Assembly: GCF_024199795.1 (NCBI RefSeq)
Contig: NZ_JANADK010000001.1
Span: forward strand, 6,076,001 to 6,140,000
Direction: 5' to 3'
Length of the DNA stretch: 64,000 bases
Source: Bradyrhizobium sp. CCGB01
GTDB taxonomy: Bacteria > Pseudomonadota > Alphaproteobacteria > Rhizobiales > Xanthobacteraceae
Shown: positions 1 to 8,100 of the stretch, one piece after another
How positions within the stretch are numbered: position 1 is the stretch's first letter
Layout: every line of letters starts with the position of its first letter
The notes under the pieces: model-generated
What the model was told of the DNA's origin: nothing
What the model saw: the letters and a program-made list of their open reading frames with translations, nothing else
Databases searched by the model: none
Program-made: the position numbers and the translations under genes

Positions 1-357
1 CGCAATGACGGCTTCACCAAGGACAGGCGAGACGAACTGTTCCGCGCCGCGCACGACATCAAGGGCGACGCTGCGACATTCGGCTATCCGGCGGCGGCGG
101 GAATTGCGGAGAGCCTGTGCCGCGTCATCGAGCACGCGCCCGATCTCGACAAGGTGCCGGTCGAACTGTTCACGCACCACATCAACGCCATCCTCGCCAT
201 CGTGCACGAGAACACCAAGCTCGACAGCATCAGCGTCTCCGCCGAGCTCAGCCGCCGCCTGCGCAAGGTCGCCGACGACTATCTCGCCGACGTCAACCGC
301 GACCGCCCCGAGCATCTCGAAGTGATCCTGGCACCGAGCATCGTGCCGGCGGAGTAA
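1..357 (+). CDS. Hpt (histidine phosphotransfer) domain protein, 5' truncated
   Basis: The frame is open from the first base and ends with TAA at 355-357, so only the last 118 residues are visible. A helical segment carries AHDIKGDAATFG, the typical Hpt motif in which the His (residue 18 of the fragment) accepts a phosphate from a receiver domain. The rest is a helical bundle (VELFTHHINAILAIV) as expected for Hpt. Such proteins relay phosphate in multistep two-component systems, in the cytoplasm. The partner kinase is outside the window. A GTG at 154 would be an internal codon, because the Hpt motif lies upstream of it. Confidence 0.8.
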   Translation, partial: RNDGFTKDRRDELFRAAHDIKGDAATFGYPAAAGIAESLCRVIEHAPDLDKVPVELFTHHINAILAIVHENTKLDSISVSAELSRRLRKVADDYLADVNRDRPEHLEVILAPSIVPAE

Positions 358-375
358 GGCTCAGCTCTTTCCTCT

Positions 376-455
376 CGTCATTGCGAGCGCAGCGAAGCAA
401 TCCAGAGCCCCTCCGCGGAGACAGGCTGGATTGCTTCGCTGCGCTCGCAATGACG
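376..455. repeat. Palindromic intergenic repeat, family A
   Basis: Two perfectly complementary 30-base arms (376-405 and 426-455) flank a 20-base loop. Each arm begins with CGTCATTGCGAGCG and contains the AGCGAAGCAATCC core. The RNA would fold into a very stable hairpin downstream of the Hpt gene. It resembles the dispersed palindromic repeats of many alphaproteobacterial genomes. Confidence 0.85.
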
Positions 456-498
456 GAGTTTGGGGCGACGAGCTCGCTCTATCGCCACGATAGGAATC

Positions 499-587
499 GT
501 AGGGTGGATTAGCGTAGCGTAATCCACCACTTCAGTATCTGCGGAGACGAACAGTGGTGGATTACGCCTTCGGCTAATCCACCCTAC
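499..587. repeat. Palindromic intergenic repeat, family B
   Basis: The left arm starts GTAGGGTGGATTAGCG and the right arm ends GCTAATCCACCCTAC. The arms are about 32 bases and nearly perfectly complementary, separated by about 24 bases. It lies directly after family A, between convergent genes, where it could also act as a bidirectional transcript end. Confidence 0.8.
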
Positions 588-596
588 GGCATCTCA

Positions 597-1772
597 CTAC
601 GCCGCGATCAGATCGTCATACACCGGATCGATCGCCTCATCCGCGACGAGCTCATCGCAGAACAGCCGCGCCTCTTCGCGCGCCGACTCGGTCGCAAAGC
701 GGCGCAGCAGGACCATCAGCGGTTCGGTGGCGCCGCGGTCGGTCTCGCAATGGGTGAGCACGCGCTCGACCATGCGCCGGCGCAGCCGCGCCGCGCCGTC
801 GTCGCTGTCGACAAAACCCTGCTCGTGGCAGGCATCGAGCGCGACCTGGAACGCCGCAAAGGTCGCCTCGGGCAGCCCGGCGCGGCGGAGCAGCGCGTGC
901 AGGCTGTTGCCGCCGCGATCGTGCAGCAGCGCGGAGACGCGCGCGAGCGGCAGGTCCGCGAGTTCGGCGAGCGCCGCATCGAACAGATCGAGATTGCTCG
1001 ACAGCAGCGCACGCAGGATCAGACCCGCCGTGAGCTGGCCCGTGATGCGCAGGTGCCGCACCAGGCCCTGCATGTCTTCGCCACGCGAACGCGCCGCGAT
1101 GTTCATGGTGGAGCGGTCACGCGCCTCGGTCGCAATGCGCTCGGCGCGGTCGGCGCTCAGCCAGTTCCGCGCCACCACGAACTGCGCGAGAGTCTCGGAG
1201 AGTTTTGCCACCAGCGCGACACGCGTCGCGGCCGGCAGATCCTCCAGCACCAGCATCGCCTCGCGGATCGCGGCGAGATGGCCGTGACGTTCGACGATGC
1301 GGTCCCAGGAGAACGGCGCCAGCTCGGCGTGGGGATTTTCGATCAGCTCGAGGGCCGCCGCCGCGCAGCCGACTTCGGCAATCGCGGCGCAGACCGAGAC
1401 CGGCAACGCGATGCGGCGCGCGACCGCGCACTGCACCTCGTCATTGCCGGTTGCGACGATGTCGACGAGGTCGGCATCGATCAGGAGCGGAGAATGTTCG
1501 AGCACGGGCAGCGCGACGGTCGGCTGGTCCCCCGACAACGCCCGCACGATCGATGCCGGGGCATCGGTGCTGCGTGCAAAGGCTTCGGCCATCGCCTGCC
1601 GCACCAGCGGCGAGGGATCGTCGAGCAGCATCAGTAGCGCGCCTTCGGCGGCGACGCGGTCGTCATGGGAAAGGTCTGAGATCAGCCAGGCCCGGGCCAA
1701 CGCCCGTGTTGCCTCGGCCCGCTCGCCAGCGGGCGCCGTCCTGATCCAATTGATGAACTGCCGAACGATCAT
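597..1772 (-). CDS. DUF2336 domain-containing protein
   Basis: A 391-residue soluble, alpha-helical, alanine-rich protein. It begins MIVRQFINWIRTAPAGER and has HEAT-like helical pairs such as LLMLLDDPSPLVRQAMAEAF. This arrangement matches the DUF2336 family, common in Rhizobiales and of unknown molecular function. No signal peptide or membrane segment is visible. The ATG at 1772 follows a GGAAG ribosome site at a good distance. It is monocistronic, convergent with the Hpt gene across two palindromic repeats. A scaffold or regulatory role is only a guess. Confidence 0.75.
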   Translation of the reverse strand: MIVRQFINWIRTAPAGERAEATRALARAWLISDLSHDDRVAAEGALLMLLDDPSPLVRQAMAEAFARSTDAPASIVRALSGDQPTVALPVLEHSPLLIDADLVDIVATGNDEVQCAVARRIALPVSVCAAIAEVGCAAAALELIENPHAELAPFSWDRIVERHGHLAAIREAMLVLEDLPAATRVALVAKLSETLAQFVVARNWLSADRAERIATEARDRSTMNIAARSRGEDMQGLVRHLRITGQLTAGLILRALLSSNLDLFDAALAELADLPLARVSALLHDRGGNSLHALLRRAGLPEATFAAFQVALDACHEQGFVDSDDGAARLRRRMVERVLTHCETDRGATEPLMVLLRRFATESAREEARLFCDELVADEAIDPVYDDLIAA

Positions 1773-1966
1773 GGTGCTTCCGGCTTACGCAACGAAGACG
1801 AGGCGGTGACGGCTCGTCACCTGCAACACAAAATAAACCACGACGCTTAACAAAGCGTTCACCATAACCGGCTGGTTTTATTGACGTTTTGTTAAGGGAA
1901 CCAAACCGGCTGAGCGACGGGATTCCGGCCCTGCGCCACAGCGCGTCCGGGACACGAGCGTGAGTA

Positions 1967-2983
1967 TCAGCTCGAGAACGTGCCGCTGCGATCGCTGAAG
2001 AGATCGAGCGGCTGCGGCGGCCGCACCTCGGGCGTCGCCGATGCGACCGAGGTGAGCGAGGCGTTGTTGCCCCACAATTTCTGCACGGTCGTCGAGACTG
2101 GCTGCACGTCACCGGGCTGATAGATCGAGCGGAATGCGGGCGTGGTGGGCGCGCTATCTGCGACCGTCGTTGACGACGTCGCGCTCACCGGCGTGACGCC
2201 GCGCGCATCCGGAAAGGTCTGGAGATAAGCGGCATTGTCGATGACGGGCGCGGTGGGCTGCACGCCGTTGGCGCTCGCGACCTGCGTGGTCGACGGCGTG
2301 CCGCCATACATCGCCATCGCACTGCGGGTCGTCTTCGAATTCGCCGCGCTGGCGTAACGCGCATCGAGCACCGAATAGACCTCGGAGACGCTGCGGGCGC
2401 GGCCGTCCCTGGCGTAGAAGATCGAGCGGTTGGCGGATGCCGCATTGGGAAACAGCCGCGCGCCGACCGCTTGCGGATTGTCCTCGGCATTGGCGATCAG
2501 TTTCGCGGCGCCGCCGACGCCCATGAAATGCGCCATGTAGAGTTCGCTGTCGGATGGCCTGCGGCCGAGCAGGCCGGTAAGCTTGAAACTGTTCGACTGC
2601 GTCAGCGCCGCCGCCATGGTGGAAGCGGCTTCCGGATCGTCGCGCAGCTTCATGATCGACCGCTTCATCACGGGATCATCGACGGTGTAGCCGCCTGAGG
2701 ACGTCCTGGTGATGGCGTCGGAATAATTGCCATAGCCAAGCTGGGTGCCCGCCTCCTTCACGGTACCGAGCCACGTCTGGTCGATGAACTGGTAGAGCCC
2801 GTGCGCGGACGACGTGGTGGCTCCCGCCGTCGGATCGAAATCCGATTCCATCTTGGCGGTGGTCAGCATGTACTGGAAGCTGACGCCGCTGATGTTCGAG
2901 GCCTGCTTGATCGCACCGGCGACGCGCGCCCGCGACGGATCGAGAACCGCCGTCTGCGAGGCACTGGAATTGTCGACCGACAT
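1967..2983 (-). CDS. Lytic transglycosylase (SLT) domain protein
   Basis: About 338 residues from the ATG at 2983. An in-frame GTG at 3046 would add 21 residues and cannot be excluded. The N-terminal half carries the soluble-lytic-transglycosylase signature: TTAKMESDFDPTA with the likely catalytic Glu, then AHGLYQFIDQTWL. The C-terminal half is low-complexity, rich in Ser, Thr, Ala and Pro. The family cleaves the beta-1,4 bond of peptidoglycan to give 1,6-anhydromuramic ends. No clear signal peptide is seen at either start, which is odd for a periplasmic enzyme, and export by a specialised route is possible. Its partner is unknown. Confidence 0.75.
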   Translation of the reverse strand: MSVDNSSASQTAVLDPSRARVAGAIKQASNISGVSFQYMLTTAKMESDFDPTAGATTSSAHGLYQFIDQTWLGTVKEAGTQLGYGNYSDAITRTSSGGYTVDDPVMKRSIMKLRDDPEAASTMAAALTQSNSFKLTGLLGRRPSDSELYMAHFMGVGGAAKLIANAEDNPQAVGARLFPNAASANRSIFYARDGRARSVSEVYSVLDARYASAANSKTTRSAMAMYGGTPSTTQVASANGVQPTAPVIDNAAYLQTFPDARGVTPVSATSSTTVADSAPTTPAFRSIYQPGDVQPVSTTVQKLWGNNASLTSVASATPEVRPPQPLDLFSDRSGTFSS

Positions 2984-3089
2984 GATGAAGTGCCCGCCCC
3001 GTGCGGCGTTGAGCAGCGCCGGCAATTTGGCGCCCTGTCGTCTCACCGTGGGACAGGTATGGTTAACGCGGGGTTAATTTGACCTCCCC

Positions 3090-3124
3090 GTCATTCCCGG
3101 GCGTACCGTGCGCGCCCGAATGAC
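3090..3124. repeat. Short palindrome of the CATTCCCGGG repeat family
   Basis: GTCATTC at the left and GAATGAC at the right enclose a GC-rich GGGCGT/GCGCCC stem. It is a short relative of the larger copy at 4980-5072. It sits just beyond the 3' end of hisI, upstream of which lies the minus-strand transglycosylase gene start. Confidence 0.6.
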
Positions 3125-3130
3125 AGAGAG

Positions 3131-3553
3131 TTACTTCTTGTACACCGCATCCGGATCGAACAGCCTGTCCGCATCGACGAAGACGAGCTTGGCGCCGCCG
3201 CCTTCGGCCTCGACCTTGCGGTAGAAGCAGGACCGGCGACCGGTGTGACACGCCGCACCGATCTGCTCGACGCGAAGCCAGACCGCGTCTTGGTCGCAAT
3301 CGGTGCGCATCTCGACCACGCGCTGGGTCTGACCCGAGGTCTCACCTTTTCGCCACAAGGCATTGCGCGAGCGACTGAAGTACCAGGCCTCCCCGGTCGC
3401 AATCGTCTTGCGCAGCGCCTCGTCGTTCATGTGCGCGACCATGAGCACGTCGCCGGTGGCGACGTCGGTCGCGACGACCGTCACGAGGCCCGCGGCATCG
3501 AACCTGGGCAGGAAGGCGAGGCCTTCCTCGATCTCATGGGAGTGAGCGGACAC
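3131..3553 (-). CDS. hisI: Phosphoribosyl-AMP cyclohydrolase
   Basis: A 140-residue cytoplasmic enzyme of histidine biosynthesis. It opens the purine ring of phosphoribosyl-AMP (third step). The family hallmarks are present: [20 protein letters not shown], then [10 protein letters not shown] and [11 protein letters not shown], whose Cys and Asp residues bind zinc and magnesium. The length fits the monofunctional HisI type without the HisE pyrophosphohydrolase domain, as in most alphaproteobacteria. It lies 27 bases downstream of folE on the same strand, so both genes may share a transcript. Confidence 0.95.
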   Translation of the reverse strand: MSAHSHEIEEGLAFLPRFDAAGLVTVVATDVATGDVLMVAHMNDEALRKTIATGEAWYFSRSRNALWRKGETSGQTQRVVEMRTDCDQDAVWLRVEQIGAACHTGRRSCFYRKVEAEGGGAKLVFVDADRLFDPDAVYKK

Positions 3554-3580
3554 GACAAACCTCGCCAGTTGTTTGCGAGG

Positions 3581-4273
3581 TCAGCGCTGCAGGCCTCGCA
3601 CCAGGGACAGGAAACGGGCCTGCTCCGCCGGATTGTCGCGGAACATGCCGGTGAAGCGGCTTGTGAAGGTCGAGGCGCCGTGCTTGGCGACGCCGCGCAC
3701 CGACATGCAGGTATGCTCGGCCTCGATCAGAACGGCAACGCCGCGCGGCTTGAGGATCTCGTCGATGGCGGCGGCGATCTGCGCCGTCAAATGCTCCTGG
3801 GTCTGGAGCCGGCGGGCGAAGATGTCGGTCAGGCGCGCAAGCTTCGACAGGCCGACGACCCGTTCCACCGGCGTATAGGCGATGTGCGCCTTGCCATAGA
3901 ACGGCATCATGTGATGCTCGCACTGCGAGGTGAACTCGATGTCGCGCACCAGCACGAAGTCATCGTAGCCGGCGGTCTCGCCGAACGTGCGGTCGAGCAC
4001 TTCGGCCGGGCACTGGTGGTAGCCCTGATAGAGCTCGTCGAAGGCCTCGACGACACGGCGCGGCGTATCCAGCAGACCCTCGCGCTGGGTGTTCTCGCCG
4101 ATATAGGCGAGCAGCGTCTTCACCGCCGCTTCCGCTTCGGCGCGCGCCGGGCGGGGCTGGTCGGCGCGAACAGCCGCCGCGAGGAATTCGGCAGGATCAA
4201 GCTCCGCCGGGCGGCTCTCGGGCTGGCGGTCAGAAGGCTTGTTAGGGCGGATGGATTTGATGGTAGCGTCCAT
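3581..4273 (-). CDS. folE: GTP cyclohydrolase I
   Basis: About 230 residues. It converts GTP to dihydroneopterin triphosphate, the first step of tetrahydrofolate and pterin synthesis. Diagnostic segments are [20 protein letters not shown] and [14 protein letters not shown], which hold the zinc-binding Cys/His residues, and [12 protein letters not shown] near the C-terminus. The ATG at 4273 is preferred because GGAG lies 9 bases upstream. An open frame extends to 4330 but has no comparable ribosome site. The N-terminal 40 residues are variable and charged, usual for this group. It lies immediately upstream of hisI. Confidence 0.95.
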   Translation of the reverse strand: MDATIKSIRPNKPSDRQPESRPAELDPAEFLAAAVRADQPRPARAEAEAAVKTLLAYIGENTQREGLLDTPRRVVEAFDELYQGYHQCPAEVLDRTFGETAGYDDFVLVRDIEFTSQCEHHMMPFYGKAHIAYTPVERVVGLSKLARLTDIFARRLQTQEHLTAQIAAAIDEILKPRGVAVLIEAEHTCMSVRGVAKHGASTFTSRFTGMFRDNPAEQARFLSLVRGLQR

Positions 4274-4515
4274 GTCTACTCCGTTCGACGGCCTTGCGGC
4301 CGGAGTGTCACCGGCAGACGGGGCGGCCAAGCCGCCGGACGCCTGAAGAGAACAGTTTTGACGAAAAAGGGCCCCGGGTCATCGCGCCGGCAGCGCAGGT
4401 CTGGATCACCGCTGCCGCACCGCTGGACTGTTTTTCCGCCAGTTCCAACCCTATATAGGACCCTGGACGGCGCCCGCCAAGGCCGATCCGGTGCGGAAGT
4501 GTTGGACTCCATCAC

Positions 4516-4971
4516 ATGCTGAACGACATCTATAACAAGCGGATCATCGAGCTGGCTGGGAATATTCCGCGCCTCGGACGGCTGCAGGACCCCGACGCCA
4601 CCGCCACCGCCCATTCCAAATTGTGCGGCTCGACCGTGAAGATCGACCTCAAGATGGAGGGCGACAAGGTCACCGACTTCGCCCATGACGTGAAGGCCTG
4701 TGCTCTTGGACAAGCCTCTTCATCCATCATGGCAAGTCGCGTCGTCGGCTCGACCGCGAGCGAACTCCGTGAGTTACGTGAAACCGTTCGCAAGATGCTC
4801 AAGGAGAACGGCGCGCCTCCTGAAGGTAAATGGGAAGAGATCAAATTCCTCGAGCCGGTCCGCGACTACAAGGCGCGTCACGCCTCGACCCTCCTGACCT
4901 TCGATGCCGTGGTCGACGCGATCGGCCAGATCGAGGCAAAGGCCAAGCAGCCGGCCGCGGCGCAGGGCTGA
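4516..4971 (+). CDS. NifU/IscU-like iron-sulfur cluster scaffold protein
   Basis: A 151-residue soluble protein. The three conserved cluster-ligand cysteines of U-type scaffolds can be recognised in SKLCGSTVKIDL, VKACALGQASSSIM and, less certainly, a later region that lacks a third Cys and instead has RHASTLLTF. IscU/SufU proteins assemble Fe-S clusters and hand them to apoproteins. Two ligand cysteines are clearly present, but the third canonical Cys appears to be Ser/His-replaced, as often seen in the divergent alphaproteobacterial branch. It is divergent from folE across 242 bases. A dedicated Isc/Suf neighbour is absent. Confidence 0.8.
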   Translation: MLNDIYNKRIIELAGNIPRLGRLQDPDATATAHSKLCGSTVKIDLKMEGDKVTDFAHDVKACALGQASSSIMASRVVGSTASELRELRETVRKMLKENGAPPEGKWEEIKFLEPVRDYKARHASTLLTFDAVVDAIGQIEAKAKQPAAAQG

Positions 4972-4979
4972 CCCCTCCA

Positions 4980-5072
4980 GTCATTCCCGGGCGATGCACG
5001 GCATCGCCCCCGGAATCCAGCCGGTTGCCGATCGAGATTCCGGGTTCGCGCTGACGCGCGCCCCCGGAATGA
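4980..5072. repeat. Bipartite palindromic repeat, CATTCCCGGG family
   Basis: Two hairpins lie in tandem. The first is ATTCCCGGGCGATG / GCATCGCCCCCGGAAT, the second begins GATTCCGGGTTCGCG and ends CGCCCCCGGAATGA. It fills the gap between two convergent genes and probably also ends both transcripts. Confidence 0.7.
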
Positions 5073-5088
5073 CCATCAAGGACTTTCG

Positions 5089-6015
5089 TTACTTCTGCGA
5101 GCCTGCGCTCGGCGCCGTGCCCGTCGGCACCACGGCCTCCGCCGTCTTGGTCGACTTGACGGGTTGCGGCTGTTGTTCGGCTTCCGCGCCGAACCTTGCC
5201 TGCGTCTTCGGCGCAAGTTCCGCCACCGCAGGCGCCGCGACGTCGACATGCGGCAGCACGTCGGCCATCAGGTTGGTGGTCACGAGGTTGGTGAGCTTCA
5301 GCTCGCCAGCATCCAGCTCGTGCAGATCTTCCCACGGCGGCACGCTGAGCGCGAGCGAGAGAAGGTCGCCGGCACCGCCCATGTCGAACGTATATTTGGC
5401 GAGCCGGCCGATGTCTCGCTCCACGATCATCAGGTCCTGCGCACTGTAGCTCGCCGCCTTGGCATCGTCGGCACGATCGCCCATCCAGATCTGGTGGACC
5501 CGGACATGTGCGGCTTCGGGCACGTAGCGCTTCTTGCCGGCCAGCAGCAGGAACGCGCACATGGATTCGCAATAGGCCTCGGGCACAATCGCCGGACGGG
5601 CCGCCTGCCCGCCGCGGTTCTGAACGCTGATGCCGACCGTAGTCAGGAGTCCGAGATTGCGGAAGCGCCGGCCGAGCGTGATCGCGTCGTTGACGGAGCC
5701 GCCGCTGGAATCGAGCACCACGGTGGCGCCGCCAAGCTGGCGGCCGCGCGAGAACTCCTCGAAATCCCTGGGCGTGTCAGCGGTGATGATGCCGACTGCG
5801 CTGACCCAGCCGCGGCAGTTCGGCTCGCAGGCAACCCAGTTGAACTTCATCGGCAGCTTGCGCTCTTCGAGGGCAGCACCGGCCCGGGCCGACGACCCGA
5901 ATGTCGCGACGGCGCCAGCCAGCACGACTCCACATGCGGCGGTCCCCACCAACAACCAGCCGCGAAGTTTGAGCGACTTCAGAAGTTTCAAACTGGTCCC
6001 TTCCCCAAGCCCCAT
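5089..6015 (-). CDS. Secreted ClpP/crotonase-like protein (COG3904-type)
   Basis: About 308 residues. The ATG at 6015 gives a clean signal peptide: KLLKSLKLRG, then a hydrophobic stretch ending SSARA. The mature part has VVLDSSGGSVNDAITLGRRF and EAYCESMCAFLLLAG, the layout of predicted periplasmic ClpP-fold proteins. There the residue in the C-x-S-x-C segment sits where ClpP has its catalytic Ser. A protease function is inferred only. The C-terminal 40 residues are low-complexity. The upstream open frame to 6201 has no signal-like features and is rejected as start. It is divergent from yidD. Confidence 0.7.
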   Translation of the reverse strand: MGLGEGTSLKLLKSLKLRGWLLVGTAACGVVLAGAVATFGSSARAGAALEERKLPMKFNWVACEPNCRGWVSAVGIITADTPRDFEEFSRGRQLGGATVVLDSSGGSVNDAITLGRRFRNLGLLTTVGISVQNRGGQAARPAIVPEAYCESMCAFLLLAGKKRYVPEAAHVRVHQIWMGDRADDAKAASYSAQDLMIVERDIGRLAKYTFDMGGAGDLLSLALSVPPWEDLHELDAGELKLTNLVTTNLMADVLPHVDVAAPAVAELAPKTQARFGAEAEQQPQPVKSTKTAEAVVPTGTAPSAGSQK

Positions 6016-6230
6016 TTGCGCGATTATCCCCGCTTCGCGCTCGATGAGTCGATCATACGGACGTATGTTTCCACGAGTGTCACAAAAATGGTATCCGGAG
6101 GAATACAGCTCGTCCACGCACTTGCTGCACTGCTCCCTAAAAACATGCAAAATATGGCGCGCGCGCAACAAGGTCTGGTTCCCTGCGCAGGAACCGCGCA
6201 AGTGACGTCAAGGTTTGAAGCAGAGCGCAC

Positions 6231-6569
6231 ATGAAGCATCCAGACTCCGGTGTCGGTTCCACAATCGCTGCGTCACTGCGGCGGCAGCCTCGTAATCTCG
6301 GCCGCGGACTGATCTGGCTGTATCGTCACACGCTCTCGCCGCTGGTCGGCTACAACTGCCGGCACTTGCCGACCTGCTCCGTATACGGCGACGAGGCGAT
6401 CGAACGGTTCGGGCTCTGGGCCGGCGGCTGGATGACACTGGCGCGCCTGCTCCGCTGCAACCCGTTCGGCACTTCGGGAATCGACAACGTGCCCCTCACC
6501 GCACCGCAGGGCGCGCGCTGGTACTTTCCCTGGCGTTACGCCCGCTGGCGCGGCGTCAACGCTTCCTGA
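6231..6569 (+). CDS. yidD: Membrane protein insertion efficiency factor YidD
   Basis: A 112-residue small protein with the YidD signature: LIWLYRHTLSPLVGYNCRH, then PTCSVYGDEAIERFG, GGWMTLARLLRCNPFG and DNVPL. The amphipathic N-terminal helix binds the inner membrane. The family helps YidC insert proteins. Unlike the classical arrangement rpmH-rnpA-yidD-yidC, none of those genes is nearby, which is normal in Rhizobiales. The N-terminus is about 25 residues longer than in E. coli, and a downstream start is possible. Confidence 0.92.
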   Translation: MKHPDSGVGSTIAASLRRQPRNLGRGLIWLYRHTLSPLVGYNCRHLPTCSVYGDEAIERFGLWAGGWMTLARLLRCNPFGTSGIDNVPLTAPQGARWYFPWRYARWRGVNAS

Positions 6570-6673
6570 GCATGCTGACCAGAAGCGCCGCGGTGCTTCC
6601 CGCATCGCTGCCTTGGATGGAACCGGAACTTTCCCGTCGCGTTGTTTTGATGCTCCCGCGGGAGGAAAGAACA

Positions 6674-6883
6674 ATGCGCTGGAAAATCAGCCCTCATTTT
6701 CACTTCAAGCTTGGTCCTCATCGTGGTTCCAAAGGGCATCACGACCCCAGAACCATCGACATGCTCGCCATCATCGCACTGCTGGCGCTCGCGGCCGGCT
6801 CCGGCTGGTATCTGGCGACGAGCCTTGCCACGCCGCCGAGCTCGACGGCGTTCATCGTGCCTAGTCAGAGCGTGCACTGGTAG
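6674..6883 (+). CDS. Small single-span membrane protein, unknown
   Basis: A 69-residue protein. The ATG at 6674 has an excellent GGGAGGAAAG site 5-13 bases upstream. The frame is open back to 6572 but offers no ribosome site. The N-terminus is His/Lys-rich (MRWKISPHFHFKLGPH). One hydrophobic helix follows (MLAIIALLALAAGSGWYLA), then a short tail ending QSVHW. Probably an inner-membrane protein with a cytoplasmic N-terminus. I do not recognise a family. It ends next to the convergent stop of the following minus-strand gene. Confidence 0.6.
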   Translation: MRWKISPHFHFKLGPHRGSKGHHDPRTIDMLAIIALLALAAGSGWYLATSLATPPSSTAFIVPSQSVHW

Positions 6884-8098
6884 CTAGCGAAACCAGAAAA
6901 AGCGTCCGGGCGGCGGCGGGATCGGCTCGGGCGGACGCAGCCGCTTCGGACGCGCCGGCTTTGGCGGCGGTTCGGCGGATGACGTGGTCTCCGCCGCCGG
7001 CGCCATCTCGCTTCCCGGCACCTTCACCGCCAGCAGCAAGTTCGACTCGTGCATGCGCCAGCGGTAACCGACACCAAAATCGATCGGCTGCGCGCGCGTG
7101 AACAGTTCGGCGTAACGCTCCTGATAACGGCCGGGGAATTCGTCGATCGGGCCGAGATAGCGCCCGAACGGGAAGAACCGCCATTGCCGCGCATTGTAGT
7201 TCGCAAGCGGAATGCCGGAATCGTCCTGGACGATGGTCGCGCTGTTGGCGAGCAGCCAGTCGCGCGCGACGGTGAAGTTGCCGGAGTGCATCAAATAGGA
7301 TGCGCTCTTGATCAGGCTGTTGCCGGGACCGAGCGTCCCGCAGAACTTCAGGAAGCCGGCTGCGCGTGCACCGGAATTGGAAAGATCGGTCGAGAAATAA
7401 TACAGCGTGCGAACCTCGCCGTCGCTGCCGACGAAGGTGATGCGAGCGCCGCGCGTGGCGTTCCGTCCCGGATTGTCGTTGCCGACGTGCATCCCGCCCT
7501 TGTCGTCGAGCGCGACCATCTCGACGTTGCGGATGGTCTTGCCGGAGCGCGCGAGGAAGACATAGAGGATCGGCAACGTGCCGTTGACCTGGTTGGCGTG
7601 CAGGTCGACCTTCATGTGCTTGGTGATGAAGAAGGAGAAGCTCAGGATCGAGCTGAGCGAACGCTCGACATTGTAGAGCGCGGCACCGACCGAGCCGCGC
7701 GGCAGCCGCGTCAGGTCAGGCACCGCGCCGACCGGCTCCAGCGCGCCGAGCACGTAGGTGCTGGCCTTGGAATAGAACGCATCGGCGTAGAGGAAATCCG
7801 GGCCGCTGAACAAGTAGAACATGGTCGGCCGGGGCGCGGCCAGGTTGACCTCGGCCCAATTGCGGATCTTCGAGAGCTGTCGCTGCTCGAGCTGGGCGAA
7901 GGCGCCGTCGAAGAATTTTGCGTGGCGCTGCCAGCCCGGGTCCCTGGTGAGCGGCACCAGCGGCGAGTCCGCCGAAGGCTGCATGCCCGCGAGGAAGCGC
8001 GCGGTATCATCGAAGGTGACCTCGGTGGCACGCGCAGACGAGACGGCCGCAGCCAGAAGGGCAAGCGCGACAGCCGCAATTCTCATGGGTCGGAACAT
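6884..8098 (-). CDS. Secreted protein of unknown function, downstream of APC permease
   Basis: A 404-residue protein with a signal peptide, MFRPMRIAAVALALLAAA to SARA. The mature protein has mixed alpha/beta sequence with PTMFYLFSGPDFLYADAFY, SFFITKHMKVDLHANQVNGT and GNDNPGRNATRGARITFVGS. It ends in a Pro/Arg-rich tail (PIPPPPGRFFWFR). I cannot assign a Pfam domain with certainty. The ATG lies 2 bases beyond the permease stop, so the two are co-transcribed and probably translationally coupled. A role linked to the permease's substrate is inferred. An in-frame Met at 8086 is an alternative start. Confidence 0.65.
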   Translation of the reverse strand: MFRPMRIAAVALALLAAAVSSARATEVTFDDTARFLAGMQPSADSPLVPLTRDPGWQRHAKFFDGAFAQLEQRQLSKIRNWAEVNLAAPRPTMFYLFSGPDFLYADAFYSKASTYVLGALEPVGAVPDLTRLPRGSVGAALYNVERSLSSILSFSFFITKHMKVDLHANQVNGTLPILYVFLARSGKTIRNVEMVALDDKGGMHVGNDNPGRNATRGARITFVGSDGEVRTLYYFSTDLSNSGARAAGFLKFCGTLGPGNSLIKSASYLMHSGNFTVARDWLLANSATIVQDDSGIPLANYNARQWRFFPFGRYLGPIDEFPGRYQERYAELFTRAQPIDFGVGYRWRMHESNLLLAVKVPGSEMAPAAETTSSAEPPPKPARPKRLRPPEPIPPPPGRFFWFR

Positions 8099-8100
8099 GT

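Noticed and set aside
3245..4522. 425-codon plus-strand frame over hisI and folE
   Set aside because: Antisense to two certain genes, no ribosome site or recognisable motif.
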